Made by a program: the position numbers and the translations under genes
Shown here: in pieces, positions 11,132 through 19,107 of the stretch
Layout: each line of letters begins with the position of its first letter
Position numbering within the stretch: the stretch's first letter is position 1
The notes under the pieces: generated by a model
Seen by the model: the letters and a program-made list of their open reading frames with translations, nothing else
Told to the model about the DNA's origin: nothing
Database searches by the model: none
Source of the DNA: Streptomyces sp. SLBN-31
GTDB taxonomy: Bacteria > Actinomycetota > Actinomycetes > Streptomycetales > Streptomycetaceae
Length of the DNA stretch: 64,000 nucleotides
Reading direction: 5' to 3'
Assembly (NCBI RefSeq): GCF_006715395.1
Contig: NZ_VFNC01000002.1
Location: forward strand, 930,001 to 994,000

Positions 11132-11911
11132 CCTGACGCCGATCACCACGTGCGCGTACAGCTCCTCGGAGACCGCGGTCGTGGTCCTGAGTCCGGCGCC
11201 GGAGAAGGCGTCGACGGCCGTCTCCGCCTGGCGTTCGCTCGTCTCCACCAGCACACAGCCACCCGGTGCGAGCCAGTCCGGCGCCTGTGCGGCGACCCTG
11301 CGCAGGACGTCCAGCCCGTCGGAGCCGCCGTCGAGGGCGACGAGCGGTTCGTGGTCGCGGGCCTCCGCGGGCAGCAGGCCGACCTCGCCGGTGGGGACGT
11401 AGGGCACGTTGGCCGCGAGGATGTCGATCCGGCCGCGCAGGTCGCCGGGGAGCGCGTCGAAGAGGTCTCCCTCGTGGACGCGGCCGCCGGCGCCGGCGAT
11501 GTTGCGGCGGGCGCAGCGCACGGCGGCCGGGTCGATGTCGGCGGCGTGCAGTTGCACGGCGCCGAGGGCGGTGGCCAGGGCGGTGCCGACGGCGCCAGAG
11601 CCGCAGCACAGGTCCACCACGACCGATGCCTCGGGGGCGTGCGCGAGGGCCTGTTCGACGAGGAACTCGGTACGGCGGCGGGGCACGAAGACGCCGGGTT
11701 CCACGGCGATGCGCAGTCCGCGGAACTCGGCCCAGCCCAGGACGAGTTCGAGGGGCAGTCCGGCGGCCCGGCGCTCGACGAGCGCGGACAGCTCATCCGG
11801 TGTGCGGGCGGTGGCGAGGATCAACCGGGCCTCGTCCTCGGCGAAGACGCAGCCCGCGGCGCGCAGCGCGGTCACGATCGAATCATGGGAGGTCAGGGGG
11901 AAGGGTGGCAT
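11126..11911 (-). CDS. PrmC/HemK-like SAM-dependent methyltransferase
   Basis: 261 residues. A helical N-terminal domain (about 1-75) is followed by a class I methyltransferase fold with the SAM loop VVDLCCGSGAVGTAL (about 98-112), ADIDPAAV and the PrmC-type tetrapeptide region AANVPYVP (168-173). PrmC enzymes carry NPPY there and methylate a glutamine in release factors. NVPY points to the paralogous subfamily annotated as putative glutamine-N5 methyltransferases of unknown substrate. The ATG at 11911 has only GAAAGG as a ribosome site, and that lies within a hairpin; a short leader ORF precedes it. The gene is divergent from a MarR regulator. Confidence 0.87.
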   Translation of the reverse strand: MPPFPLTSHDSIVTALRAAGCVFAEDEARLILATARTPDELSALVERRAAGLPLELVLGWAEFRGLRIAVEPGVFVPRRRTEFLVEQALAHAPEASVVVDLCCGSGAVGTALATALGAVQLHAADIDPAAVRCARRNIAGAGGRVHEGDLFDALPGDLRGRIDILAANVPYVPTGEVGLLPAEARDHEPLVALDGGSDGLDVLRRVAAQAPDWLAPGGCVLVETSERQAETAVDAFSGAGLRTTTAVSEELYAHVVIGVRP

Positions 11912-11916
11912 GGAGC

Positions 11917-11950
11917 CGAGAGCCTTTCGGTGGAGCGAAGGGCGCTCTCG
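11917..11950 (-). promoter_or_regulatory. Attenuator-like hairpin before the PrmC-like gene
   Basis: On the mRNA strand CGAGAGC (11950-11944) pairs with GCTCTCG (11923-11917), with further CCTT/AAGG-type pairing inside. It begins eight bases after the leader stop codon and ends five bases before the methyltransferase start. It buries the GAAAGG (11928-11923) that is the only plausible ribosome site. Pausing in the leader could change its folding. Confidence 0.5.
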
Positions 11951-11957
11951 CGGTCGC

Positions 11958-12026
11958 CTAGCGGCGGCGATCCGCGTCGACGCGAGGAGAGAGCACCCGA
12001 GCTGACACAGCGGTAATGGGTCTCAC
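11958..12026 (-). CDS. 22-residue leader peptide upstream of the PrmC-like gene
   Basis: The frame GTG (12026) to TAG (11958) encodes VRP followed by ITAVSARVLSPRVDADRRR. GAGGAGG stands directly before the GTG, which is too close for that start. The ATT at 12017, eight bases after AGGAGG, is an alternative non-canonical start, as is the internal GTG at 12008. The ORF ends 46 bp before the methyltransferase start, and a hairpin fills that gap. The three arginines before the stop resemble the +X+ pattern at which macrolide-bound ribosomes can stall. A regulatory leader is an inference from position, ribosome site and downstream hairpin. Confidence 0.5.
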   Translation of the reverse strand: MRPITAVSARVLSPRVDADRRR

Positions 12027-12070
12027 CTCCTCGGTCCCCGGCGGCCGGGACACTCCGCGGCCGGACGGCA

Positions 12071-12076
12071 ACACTA
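12071..12076 (-). promoter_or_regulatory. Possible -10 box of the leader/PrmC-like transcript
   Basis: TAGTGT read on the minus strand, about 45-60 bp before the leader start. No clear -35 hexamer is visible at 17 bp. If used, transcription would start near 12064 and the MarR palindrome would lie just upstream. Confidence 0.3.
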
Positions 12077-12125
12077 CCCCAACGCCCAGACACCGACGGT
12101 CTCCTCGCGACCACCGTGAGCTTCA

Positions 12126-12140
12126 GTTGTACTATACAAC
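12126..12140. promoter_or_regulatory. Palindromic MarR-type operator
   Basis: GTTGTACTATACAAC: perfect 6-bp arms around CTA. It ends 22 bp before the GTG of the MarR gene and is about 50 bp from the candidate promoter of the divergent leader/PrmC-like transcript. MarR proteins usually bind such palindromes in their own promoters, so autoregulation is likely and co-control of the divergent unit is possible. Confidence 0.7.
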
Positions 12141-12162
12141 CAGTAGCGCGAGGGAGGCCCCG

Positions 12163-12600
12163 GTGGACGCGGACGAGGCGGTGGAGACGATCCAGCGCGA
12201 GATGACGGCTTTCGCCCGGCGCGCCCGGGCCTCGGCGGGGCGCATGCATCCCGAGCTGTCGCTCGTGTCGTACACGCTGCTCGGGCACCTGGAGGAGAGC
12301 GGCGGCTGCCGGGCGACCGACCTGGCGGCCCACTACGCCCTGGACAAGTCCACGGTGAGCCGTCAGGTGGCGGCGCTGGAGCGGGCCCGGCTCGTCGAGC
12401 GGCGCCTGGATCCGGACGATCACCGTGTGCAGGTCCTGCACCTGACCGAGAAGGGCCGCCGCATCCTCGCCCAGGTGACCGACAGCCGCCGGGCCGCGTT
12501 CCGCGAGCGGCTGGCGGACTGGCCGGAGGAGGACCTGCGGCGGTTCGCCGGGTACCTGGCGCGGTACAACGCGTGGGCGACGCGAGGCGCGGAGGGGTAG
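12163..12600 (+). CDS. MarR-family transcriptional regulator
   Basis: 145 residues from GTG 12163, which has GGGAGG six bases upstream; longer frames run through the operator and are rejected. The winged helix spans about residues 30-120, with the recognition region TDLAAHYALDKSTVSRQVAALERARLV and the wing DPDDHRVQVLHLTEKG (both abbreviated to the key stretch). MarR repressors usually release DNA on binding phenolic or antibiotic ligands. No partner gene follows, so the likely target is itself and the divergent leader/PrmC-like unit. The 263 bp to the convergent GNAT stop hold nothing I can support. Confidence 0.9.
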   Translation: MDADEAVETIQREMTAFARRARASAGRMHPELSLVSYTLLGHLEESGGCRATDLAAHYALDKSTVSRQVAALERARLVERRLDPDDHRVQVLHLTEKGRRILAQVTDSRRAAFRERLADWPEEDLRRFAGYLARYNAWATRGAEG

Positions 12601-12863
12601 GCCCGGGGTGCCGCCGAGGCCCCCTCGTCCGTTCGGGGCCGGTCCGGCAGCGACGGGTCCCCGACCGAGGTCGTCCGAGCGCACGATCGCACCGCGCCGG
12701 CGCGGCAGCCTCCGGGCGGACGAGCCATGTGGATGGTCGGCGCCGCAGGCATCGCCGCCGATGCCGGGCAGCTCCCGGCCGGGGCAGGAGGCCGCGTCGG
12801 TACAGCCGCTCGAAGGCGAAGGCGCGCGAGGCGCCGCCGGGCGGCCGGCACCGACGGCGGAGC

Positions 12864-13574
12864 CTAGGACACCGCCAACTCCCTGCCCTCCGTGAGGTGT
12901 TCGGGGGCGCGGGCCGCCAGGAAGGCGGTCGTGCGGCGGAGCCGGAAGCCGAGGGTCTCGTACAGGCGGATGGCGTCGGTGTTGCGGGCGGAGGTGTGCA
13001 GGAACGGGGTCTCGCCGCGCTCGCGGATGCCGTGGGCGACGGCGAGGATCAGCCGGGTCGCCAGTCCCTCGCCGCGGAAGGCGGGATCGGTGCAGACGGC
13101 GCTGATCTCGGTCCAGCCCGGCGGACGCAGTCGCTCCCCCGCCATGGCCACCAGGGCGCCGTTCCGGCGTATGCCGAGGTAGGTGCCGAGCTCGACGGTG
13201 CGCGGCAGGAACGGGCCGGGCCGGGTGCGCGCGACGAGGTCGAGCATCTCGGGCACGTCGGCGGGGCCGAGACGGACGGCCTCCGCGTCCGGCGCGGCGG
13301 GGAGGCCGTCGTCGACGAGTTGCGCGCCCTCGACGTGGAAGACGACCTCCCAGTCGGCGGGGACCTCGGGGCAGTAGCCGTTCAGCGGCACCTCCGCCCC
13401 GGGGCCCGCGAGGGCGGCCAGGTCGGCCCAGTCGTCGGCGTCGGGCTCGTCGGGCAGCGCGAGCCACGGTGAGACGTCCACCGGGTAGCGCAGCACCCGG
13501 CCGCGCCGCTCGGCGAAGTGGGCATGCGGGCCGGTGAGGGCGGCGAGGGCCGGATTGTCCAGGACGTGGCTCAT
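12864..13574 (-). CDS. GNAT-family N-acetyltransferase
   Basis: 236 residues. An N-terminal region of about 100 residues with WLALPDEPDADDW precedes a GNAT fold (about 105-225). The acetyl-CoA pyrophosphate loop is visible in DPAFRGEGLATRLI (Q/RxxGxG/A form), followed by FLHTSARNTDAIRLYETLGF. The substrate is unknown, probably a small amine. AGGAG is seven bases before the ATG. The start overlaps the stop of an upstream 58-residue dehydrogenase fragment by 4 bp (ATGA), so its translation may be coupled to that remnant. Confidence 0.87.
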   Translation of the reverse strand: MSHVLDNPALAALTGPHAHFAERRGRVLRYPVDVSPWLALPDEPDADDWADLAALAGPGAEVPLNGYCPEVPADWEVVFHVEGAQLVDDGLPAAPDAEAVRLGPADVPEMLDLVARTRPGPFLPRTVELGTYLGIRRNGALVAMAGERLRPPGWTEISAVCTDPAFRGEGLATRLILAVAHGIRERGETPFLHTSARNTDAIRLYETLGFRLRRTTAFLAARAPEHLTEGRELAVS

Positions 13575-13747
13575 CCGGCGACTCCTATGACGATCGCGCC
13601 CCGGACGTCGACGCTTCCGGCCTCCGCCACTCCCGCGGTCCGCACCGCGATGAGGCGCCGACCCGAACCCCGCTCCCGTCCGGGCGCCTCGACGAGTCCC
13701 TCGGCCTCCAGGCCCCCGTACCGCCTGACGACGTGCGCCTTCGGCAT
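13571..13747 (-). pseudogene. N-terminal remnant of a zinc-type (MDR) oxidoreductase
   Basis: 58 residues starting MPKAHVVRRYGGLE, with an EGLVEAPGRERGSGRRLIAV stretch and RTAGV. This matches the first GroES-like strand set of quinone reductases and NADP-dependent alcohol dehydrogenases (about 320 residues normally). The frame then ends at the GNAT start, so the catalytic and Rossmann parts are missing. It has a plausible ribosome site (GGAAG) and is probably still translated as a short upstream cistron coupled to the acetyltransferase. Confidence 0.55.
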
Positions 13748-13935
13748 GTGCTTCCACTCTCCTTCGTGCTCACCCGCTGCCACAGGCGGCAAGGAAGATC
13801 GGGGAGCGGCTGTTCCCGGGGCCCGGGAGAGTTCACACGGCGTTGACGATCGCGGGGTCCCCGGGGTCGGGGCATACCTGACGTGCACGTACGGTTGAAC
13901 ACGTAAGAAACCGATCTCCCTCCCGCTGGATCCCC

Positions 13936-14541
13936 ATGAACGTCACCCGAGGCTTCACCGGGCGCCCCCGCGTCCCCGATCCGGGCCTGCCGCCCGGCCA
14001 GTACGACGCGGGCGACGACTGGCCCGTCCTGTCCGCCGAGGTCACGCCCGAACTGGCGGCGGCCGACTGGACCTTCCGCGTCGACGGACTGGTGGAGCGG
14101 CCACTGACCTGGGACTGGGCGCAGGCGCACGCGCTGCCCGGGTCGGCGTACAAGGGCGACATCCACTGTGTGACGGGCTGGTCCAGGTTCGGCGTGCGGT
14201 TCGCGGGCGTATCTCTGGACGCCTTTCTCGACGAGGCGCGGCCCCTGGCGTCGGCCACCCACGCCGTCGCCTACGCGCACACCGGGTACACCACCAGCCT
14301 CCCCCTGACGGACCTGACCGGCGGGAGGGCCTGGATCGCCTGGGAGTACGACGGCGAGCCGCTCCCCGCCGAACACGGCGGTCCCGCACGGCTGTTGGTG
14401 CCGCATCTGTACTTCTGGAAGAGCGCCAAGTGGATAGCGGGCATCCGGCTCCTGGACCACGACGAGCCGGGCTTCTGGGAGCGGAACGGCTACCACGAAC
14501 GCGGCAACCCGTGGGAGGAGCAGCGGTACTCCGGTGACTGA
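13936..14541 (+). CDS. Sulfite oxidase-like molybdopterin oxidoreductase
   Basis: 201 residues. It corresponds to the oxidoreductase molybdopterin-binding domain of the sulfite oxidase/YedY family, with the Mo-ligand cysteine in GDIHCVTGWSRFG, then GYTTSLPL and WEYDGEPLPAEHGGPARLLVPHLYFWKS (key phrases). No signal peptide and no heme or dimer domain, so it is a compact cytoplasmic member. Its 3' end overlaps the start of a flavoprotein reductase by 8 bp. This supports a two-component system in which the flavoprotein exchanges electrons with the Mo centre. Substrate unknown. Confidence 0.88.
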   Translation: MNVTRGFTGRPRVPDPGLPPGQYDAGDDWPVLSAEVTPELAAADWTFRVDGLVERPLTWDWAQAHALPGSAYKGDIHCVTGWSRFGVRFAGVSLDAFLDEARPLASATHAVAYAHTGYTTSLPLTDLTGGRAWIAWEYDGEPLPAEHGGPARLLVPHLYFWKSAKWIAGIRLLDHDEPGFWERNGYHERGNPWEEQRYSGD

Positions 14542-15310
14542 GCGAGCGACCGAGACGTCCCCCGTGTTCGTTCCCCCGACGCGCTTCGCCGTGCCCGGCC
14601 GGATCGAGGTGAGCGACCAGGGTGCCGCGCACTGGCAGACCGCCACCCTCACCGAGATCCGGCCCGAGACGCCGCACGCCTCCACGTTCCGCTTCGCGGT
14701 GCCGGCCTGGACGGGTCATCTGCCCGGCCAGCACCTGATGCTGCGGCTGACGGCCGAGGACGGCTACGTGGCCCAGCGGCACTACTCGATCGCCTCCGCT
14801 CCGGACGACGGCGGGCACATCGAGCTGACCCTCGACCACGTCGACGGCGGCGAGGTCTCGGGCTGGTTCCACACGGTGGCACGACCCGGTGACCGGGTCG
14901 AGGTGCGCGGCCCGGTGAGCGGCTTCTTCGCCTGGCCCGGCGACCGGTCCGCGCTGCTCATCGGCGCCGGCTCCGGTGTCGTACCGCTGATGTCGATGGT
15001 GCGCCACCGCCGGGCGCGTGGCCTGGACGTGCCGCTGCGGCTGGTGGTGTCGGCACGCAGTCCCCAGGAACTGATCTACGCGAGGGAGTTCGGCGCGGAG
15101 ACGACGGCGGTCTTCACGCGGAGCGCTCCCGAGGGTGTGCCGGTGGGCCGTCTGGCCGCCGCCCATCTGGCACCGCTCCTGGCCGATCGGCCGCCCGGCG
15201 GGTGGGAGGCCTATGTGTGCGGCTCGAACTCCTTCGCCGAGCACGCCTCCCGGCTGCTCGTCGCGGCCGGGCAGCCCGTGGACCGGATCCGCATCGAACG
15301 CTTCGGCTGA
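14534..15310 (+). CDS. FAD/NAD(P)-binding ferredoxin reductase-like protein
   Basis: 258 residues from GTG 14534. The FAD-binding barrel carries RHYSIAS, and the NAD(P) domain carries LLIGAGSGVVPLMSMVRH and YVCGSNSFAEHASRLL. It belongs to the oxygenase-reductase class but lacks the [2Fe-2S] domain often fused to it. It overlaps the sulfite-oxidase-like gene by 8 bp, so translation is probably coupled and the proteins are likely redox partners. Confidence 0.87.
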   Translation: MTERATETSPVFVPPTRFAVPGRIEVSDQGAAHWQTATLTEIRPETPHASTFRFAVPAWTGHLPGQHLMLRLTAEDGYVAQRHYSIASAPDDGGHIELTLDHVDGGEVSGWFHTVARPGDRVEVRGPVSGFFAWPGDRSALLIGAGSGVVPLMSMVRHRRARGLDVPLRLVVSARSPQELIYAREFGAETTAVFTRSAPEGVPVGRLAAAHLAPLLADRPPGGWEAYVCGSNSFAEHASRLLVAAGQPVDRIRIERFG

Positions 15311-15460
15311 CGCACGGGTCCGGCCGGCCCGACGGTGAGCGATCTCGCCGCCGCTGGGTACCCGCTTCCCTGGGAACTCGCGCGCGCATGCGGCGCGGAG
15401 GGACAATACGGACCGGACCCCATCAGTCCCTCCGGCTCCGGTGACGGCGGGGAGGTCGAG

Positions 15461-16054
15461 ATGCGAACCCGGGTGCGCGGCTGGCGCTGGCGGCGCAATC
15501 CGCTGCGGCGCCGGTCGGACGTCGTGGAGGCGTGGACGGTGCTGGCCGTCGCCGTGCTGCTGCTCGTGGCCGCCCCCCTGGCGGGGGCGGTGGCCGGCTG
15601 GTGGGCACACGACCACGCGCGGGCCGTGGCGGCCGCGGACCGGGCCGAACGCCATCGGGTGCGGGCGGAGGTCGTCGGCACGCCGCCCGACAGGCCCACG
15701 ACGACACCGGGCGGGCGCGACCACTCGTACCCCGTGGAGGTGCGCTGGACGGATCGGGCGGCCAGGACGCACACCACGCAGGCGCGCGTCCCGGCGGGCA
15801 CCCGGCGCGGCGACACCGTCGACGTGTGGTTCGACTCCCGGGAGCGCAGCGTTCCCCCGCCGCCCGGGGACAGCCAGATCTGGCAGCACACCGTCACCAT
15901 CGGCACGTGCGCCGCGGGCGGCGCGGCCGCCGTGGTGCTTCTGGCCAACGCCGTGGTCCGCCGGGTCGCCACCCGCCACCGGCTGGCCGAGTGGGAGCGC
16001 GCATGGGCGCGCACCGAGCCGCAGTGGACGCGACGGCAGGCCGGGGGACCCTGA
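15461..16054 (+). CDS. Rv1733c-family membrane protein
   Basis: 197 residues from ATG 15461 (GGAGG five bases upstream). The start RTRVRGWRWRRNPLRRRSD is typical of the family. Two transmembrane helices (about 27-47 and 145-168) flank an extracytoplasmic domain with PVEVRWTD and VDVWFD strands. Proteins of this family are common in Streptomyces and mycobacteria (Rv1733c is a dormancy-regulon antigen), but their activity is unknown. A longer start at 15335 lacks a ribosome site. Confidence 0.8.
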   Translation: MRTRVRGWRWRRNPLRRRSDVVEAWTVLAVAVLLLVAAPLAGAVAGWWAHDHARAVAAADRAERHRVRAEVVGTPPDRPTTTPGGRDHSYPVEVRWTDRAARTHTTQARVPAGTRRGDTVDVWFDSRERSVPPPPGDSQIWQHTVTIGTCAAGGAAAVVLLANAVVRRVATRHRLAEWERAWARTEPQWTRRQAGGP

Positions 16055-16084
16055 CCCCGCTGGAAGGCGGATCTCTCCGCCGGG

Positions 16085-16228
16085 CCTGGCTACGTTCGAA
16101 GGACCGGCCTCCCGGTCGGACCTGGCTACGTTCGAAGGACCGGCCTCCCGGTCGGACCTGGCCCCGTTCGAAGGCCGGACTTCCCGATCGGACCTGGCCC
16201 CGTTCGAAGGCCCGACCTCTCCGTGCGG
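16085..16228. repeat. Four tandem 36-bp repeats with internal hairpins
   Basis: Units at 16085-16120, 16121-16156, 16157-16192 and 16193-16228, preceded by a degenerate unit from about 16052. Units 1 and 2 are identical; 3 and 4 drift. Each contains CGTTCGAAGG. In units 1 and 2, GACCGG-CCTC-CCGGTC folds as a 6-bp hairpin. The array fills the 359-bp gap between the Rv1733c-like gene and the esterase gene; it may act as a repeated terminator. The remaining 16229-16413 holds the esterase promoter, with no clear boxes. Confidence 0.85.
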
Positions 16229-16413
16229 CCGAGCGGCCGACGCCGCTCGTCCGATCCGTCGGACAATTCCATGCACGCGTTCTTGACCTGCTGATTCCTC
16301 ACCTGCGGCGGCTTCTCGCCGTCGAGCGGGCGAGAGACAGAGGTCTGGCGAGTCGTCCGATCACCCACGTACGGTGTGACAACCGTACGGCCCCGACTCG
16401 AAGGCGGTCCTGC

Positions 16414-17382
16414 ATGGCCCTGTTCGACCTTCCCCTCGACGAGCTCCACGACTACCGCAGCGCGTCCGTCGAGCCCTCGGACTTCGACGCGTTCTGGTCC
16501 AAGACCCTCCAGGAGGCCCGCGAGCACGACCTGGACGCCCGCTTCGAGCCGGTCGACACGGGGCTGACGACGGTCCAGGTGTACGACGTGACGTTCGCCG
16601 GGTTCGGCGGGCACCCCGTGAAGGGCTGGCTGACGCTTCCCGCCGGAACGACGGAACCGGTCCCGCTGGTCGTGGAGTTCATCGGCTACGGCGGCGGACG
16701 CGGACTCCCGCACGAGCACCTGCTGTGGGCGTCCACCGGCCGGGCGCACTTCGTGATGGACACCCGCGGCCAGGGCAGCGCCTGGGGCGGCGGTGGCGGC
16801 ACGGCGGACCCGATGGGCGGCGCCCCCGCGTACCCGGGGTTCGTGACCCGTGGCATCGACGCGCCCGAGAACTACTACTACCGCCGCGTGTTCACCGACG
16901 CGGTCCGCGCCGTCGAGGCCGCTCGGTCGCATCCGCTGACCGACGCCTCCCGCACGGTGGCGACCGGCGGCAGCCAGGGCGGCGGCATCACGATCGCCGT
17001 GGGCGGGCTGGTCCCGGACCTGGTCGCGATCGCCCCGGACGTCCCGTTCCTGTGCGACTTCCCGCGCGCCACCACCGTGACGGATCGTCACCCCTACCGT
17101 GAGATCGGCCTGTTCCTCAAAACACACCGCGGCCGCACCGAGGACGCCCTGCGCACCCTCTCCTACTTCGACGGCGTCCACTTCGCCACGCGCGGCCGCG
17201 CGCCCGCCCTCTTCTCGGCGGCCCTGGAGGACCAGACCTGCCCGCCCTCGACGGTCTACGCGGCGTTCAACAACTGGGCGCACGCCGACAAGAAGATCGA
17301 GGTGTACGAGTTCAACGACCATGAGGGCGGGGGGCCTTACCAGGAGGCGGCCAAGGTGAAGTGGCTGCGGGCGTATGCCTGA
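16414..17382 (+). CDS. Acetylxylan esterase / cephalosporin-C deacetylase
   Basis: 322 residues, the normal length for carbohydrate esterase family 7. It begins MALFDLPLDELHDYRS. The nucleophile lies in ATGGSQGGGITIAV, the acid in LEDQTCPPSTVYAAFN, and the base in FNDHEGG. The oxyanion region is EFIGYGGGRG. The enzyme removes acetyl groups from xylo-oligosaccharides and related compounds. No signal peptide, so it acts inside the cell on imported sugars. The next gene starts 10 bp after its stop. Confidence 0.92.
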   Translation: MALFDLPLDELHDYRSASVEPSDFDAFWSKTLQEAREHDLDARFEPVDTGLTTVQVYDVTFAGFGGHPVKGWLTLPAGTTEPVPLVVEFIGYGGGRGLPHEHLLWASTGRAHFVMDTRGQGSAWGGGGGTADPMGGAPAYPGFVTRGIDAPENYYYRRVFTDAVRAVEAARSHPLTDASRTVATGGSQGGGITIAVGGLVPDLVAIAPDVPFLCDFPRATTVTDRHPYREIGLFLKTHRGRTEDALRTLSYFDGVHFATRGRAPALFSAALEDQTCPPSTVYAAFNNWAHADKKIEVYEFNDHEGGGPYQEAAKVKWLRAYA

Positions 17383-17392
17383 GGGGCCCGGC

Positions 17393-17797
17393 ATGGAGAC
17401 ACAAGAGGCGGCGGAACGCTTCGTCCGGGTCTGGGAGCGGGCCTCGGCCGCGCACGACGTGGACGCCCTGCTCAGGCTGTACGCCGAGGAGTGCGTCCAC
17501 CGCTCCATGCCGTTCCGCCGGCCGCACCGGGGCCGGGCCGAGCTGGCCGACTACCTGCGCCGGTCCTTCGCACGGGAGCGGGTGACCGACGTGCGCTTCT
17601 CGCCGCCCGTCGTCGGCCCGGACGGGGTGGCCGTGGCCGAGTTCCGAGTGCTCGCGGAGGAGGACGGAGCGCCCTCCACCCTGGCGGGCTGCGTGTTCGT
17701 GCGGTTCGACGAGGAGGGGCTGGCGGTCGCGACACGGGACTACTGGCACACGGTGGACGGTCACGAGGAGCCGGCAGGCGACCTGTTCTTCCTCTGA
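17393..17797 (+). CDS. SnoaL-like / NTF2-fold protein
   Basis: 134 residues from ATG 17393, which has GAGGGG six bases upstream; an ATG at 17375 inside the esterase end is the alternative. The pattern AERFVRVWERASAAHDVDALLRLY (abbreviated) then HRGRAELADYLRRSF and FVRFDEEGL is the small cone-shaped NTF2 fold used by SnoaL cyclases, isomerases and many small-ligand-binding proteins. The catalytic role cannot be told from sequence. Probably co-transcribed with the esterase. Confidence 0.75.
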   Translation: METQEAAERFVRVWERASAAHDVDALLRLYAEECVHRSMPFRRPHRGRAELADYLRRSFARERVTDVRFSPPVVGPDGVAVAEFRVLAEEDGAPSTLAGCVFVRFDEEGLAVATRDYWHTVDGHEEPAGDLFFL

Positions 17798-17886
17798 CCT
17801 TCCCTCCAGTCCGACCAGTCGGTACGTTCAGGAGGCCCGGATTGCGGCGGAGCGGCCCGGGCTTCCGACGGACGACGGAGGGGCCC

Positions 17887-19053
17887 ATGGCGGAACGCGA
17901 GCCCATCGCGCGGGGACACTGTGACGCGCGGTTCGAGGCGGTGCGCACGGCGTTCGAGGAGAACTTCCGCGAACGCGGGGAGCTGGGCGCCGCGGTCACG
18001 GTGACCGTCGGCGGTGAGGTCGTGGTGGATCTGTGGGGCGGCTGGGCCGACGCGGACCGCACCCGGCCCTGGGAGCGGGAGACCCTGGTCAACGTGTGGT
18101 CGACGTCGAAGGGGCCGACCGCGCTGTGCGCGCACATCCTGGCGGACCGGGGGCTGCTCGACTTCGACGCGCCGGTGGCCGACTACTGGCCCGAGTTCGC
18201 CGCGGCCGGCAAGGGGAAGGTCCTCGTACGGCACCTGCTGTCGCACCGCTCCGGCCTGTCGGGCCTGCGTGAGCCGCACTCCGTCGAGGAGCTCTACGAC
18301 TGGGAGCTGACGACGCGGCGGCTGGCGGCGACGGAGCCGTGGTGGGAGCCGGGGACGGTGTCCGGCTATCACGCGCTCACCTTCGGCCACCTCGTCGGGG
18401 AGGTCGTGCGGCGGATCTCGGGGCTGTCGCCGGGGGCCTTCCTGGAGCGGGAGGTGACCGGACCGCTGGGGATCGACTTCACCATCGGCCTGCCCGAGAA
18501 GGAGGCGGGGCGGGCCGCCGAACTGGTGCATCCGCCGGCCGCCTCCGACAGCGAACAGGCCGCCGCCTTCGGCCGGTTGACGCCCGCGGTGCTCGCCGCG
18601 CTGACCAATCCCCCGGTGGGCGCGGCCGAGGCGAACACGCCGGAGTGGCGGGCCGCGGAGATCCCGGCCGCGAACGGCCACGGCACGGCGCGGGCGGTCG
18701 CCGCCCTGTACGGGATCTTCGCGGGACGAGGATCGTACGGCGGCCGGCTCGTGCTCTCCCCCGAGTCGGCGGAGCGGGTGCGCGAGGGGCAGGGCAGGTG
18801 CCGGGACCTGGTGCTCGGCCCCGGACTCGGCGCCGACACGGAGATCGGGCTCGGCCTGTGGCTGAGCGGGCCGAACGGCTCCTACGGGCCCAACCCGAGG
18901 GCTTTCGGACACGACGGTTTCGGCGGCTCCTGCGGACTGGCCGACCCCGAGGCGGGGGTGTCTCTGGGCTACGTCATGAACCGGATGGGGCCTCATATCG
19001 CCGACGACCCGCGGAAGACGGCACTGATCGAGGCCCTCTACGGCGCCCTGTGA
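17887..19053 (+). CDS. Serine hydrolase of the beta-lactamase / class C family
   Basis: 388 residues; ATG 17887 follows GGAGG. The active-site SxxK is STSK in NVWSTSKGPTALCAH, the Tyr motif is in SGYHALTFGH, and the third motif is probably in GHDGFGGS. No signal peptide, so it is cytoplasmic, like EstB/LovD-type esterases and many actinobacterial members, rather than a secreted penicillin-binding protein. Substrate unknown. An imperfect hairpin at 19065-19093 probably ends the transcript. Confidence 0.88.
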   Translation: MAEREPIARGHCDARFEAVRTAFEENFRERGELGAAVTVTVGGEVVVDLWGGWADADRTRPWERETLVNVWSTSKGPTALCAHILADRGLLDFDAPVADYWPEFAAAGKGKVLVRHLLSHRSGLSGLREPHSVEELYDWELTTRRLAATEPWWEPGTVSGYHALTFGHLVGEVVRRISGLSPGAFLEREVTGPLGIDFTIGLPEKEAGRAAELVHPPAASDSEQAAAFGRLTPAVLAALTNPPVGAAEANTPEWRAAEIPAANGHGTARAVAALYGIFAGRGSYGGRLVLSPESAERVREGQGRCRDLVLGPGLGADTEIGLGLWLSGPNGSYGPNPRAFGHDGFGGSCGLADPEAGVSLGYVMNRMGPHIADDPRKTALIEALYGAL

Positions 19054-19064
19054 GCCCGGTGCGC

Positions 19065-19093
19065 GGCGGGCCGGTTTCGGCCGAACCGCCCGC
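19065..19093 (+). terminator. Imperfect GC hairpin after the serine hydrolase
   Basis: GGCGGGCCGGTT faces AACCGCCCGCC with one unpaired base, starting 12 bases after the stop. Confidence 0.5.
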
Positions 19094-19107
19094 CCACCCT
19101 TCCCTGG

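Noticed and set aside
12608..12895. A 95-codon plus-strand frame after the MarR gene.
   Set aside because: Pro/Arg/Ser-rich translation, no ribosome site, overlaps the convergent GNAT end.
16085..16228. CRISPR array.
   Set aside because: Units are head-to-tail without unique spacers.
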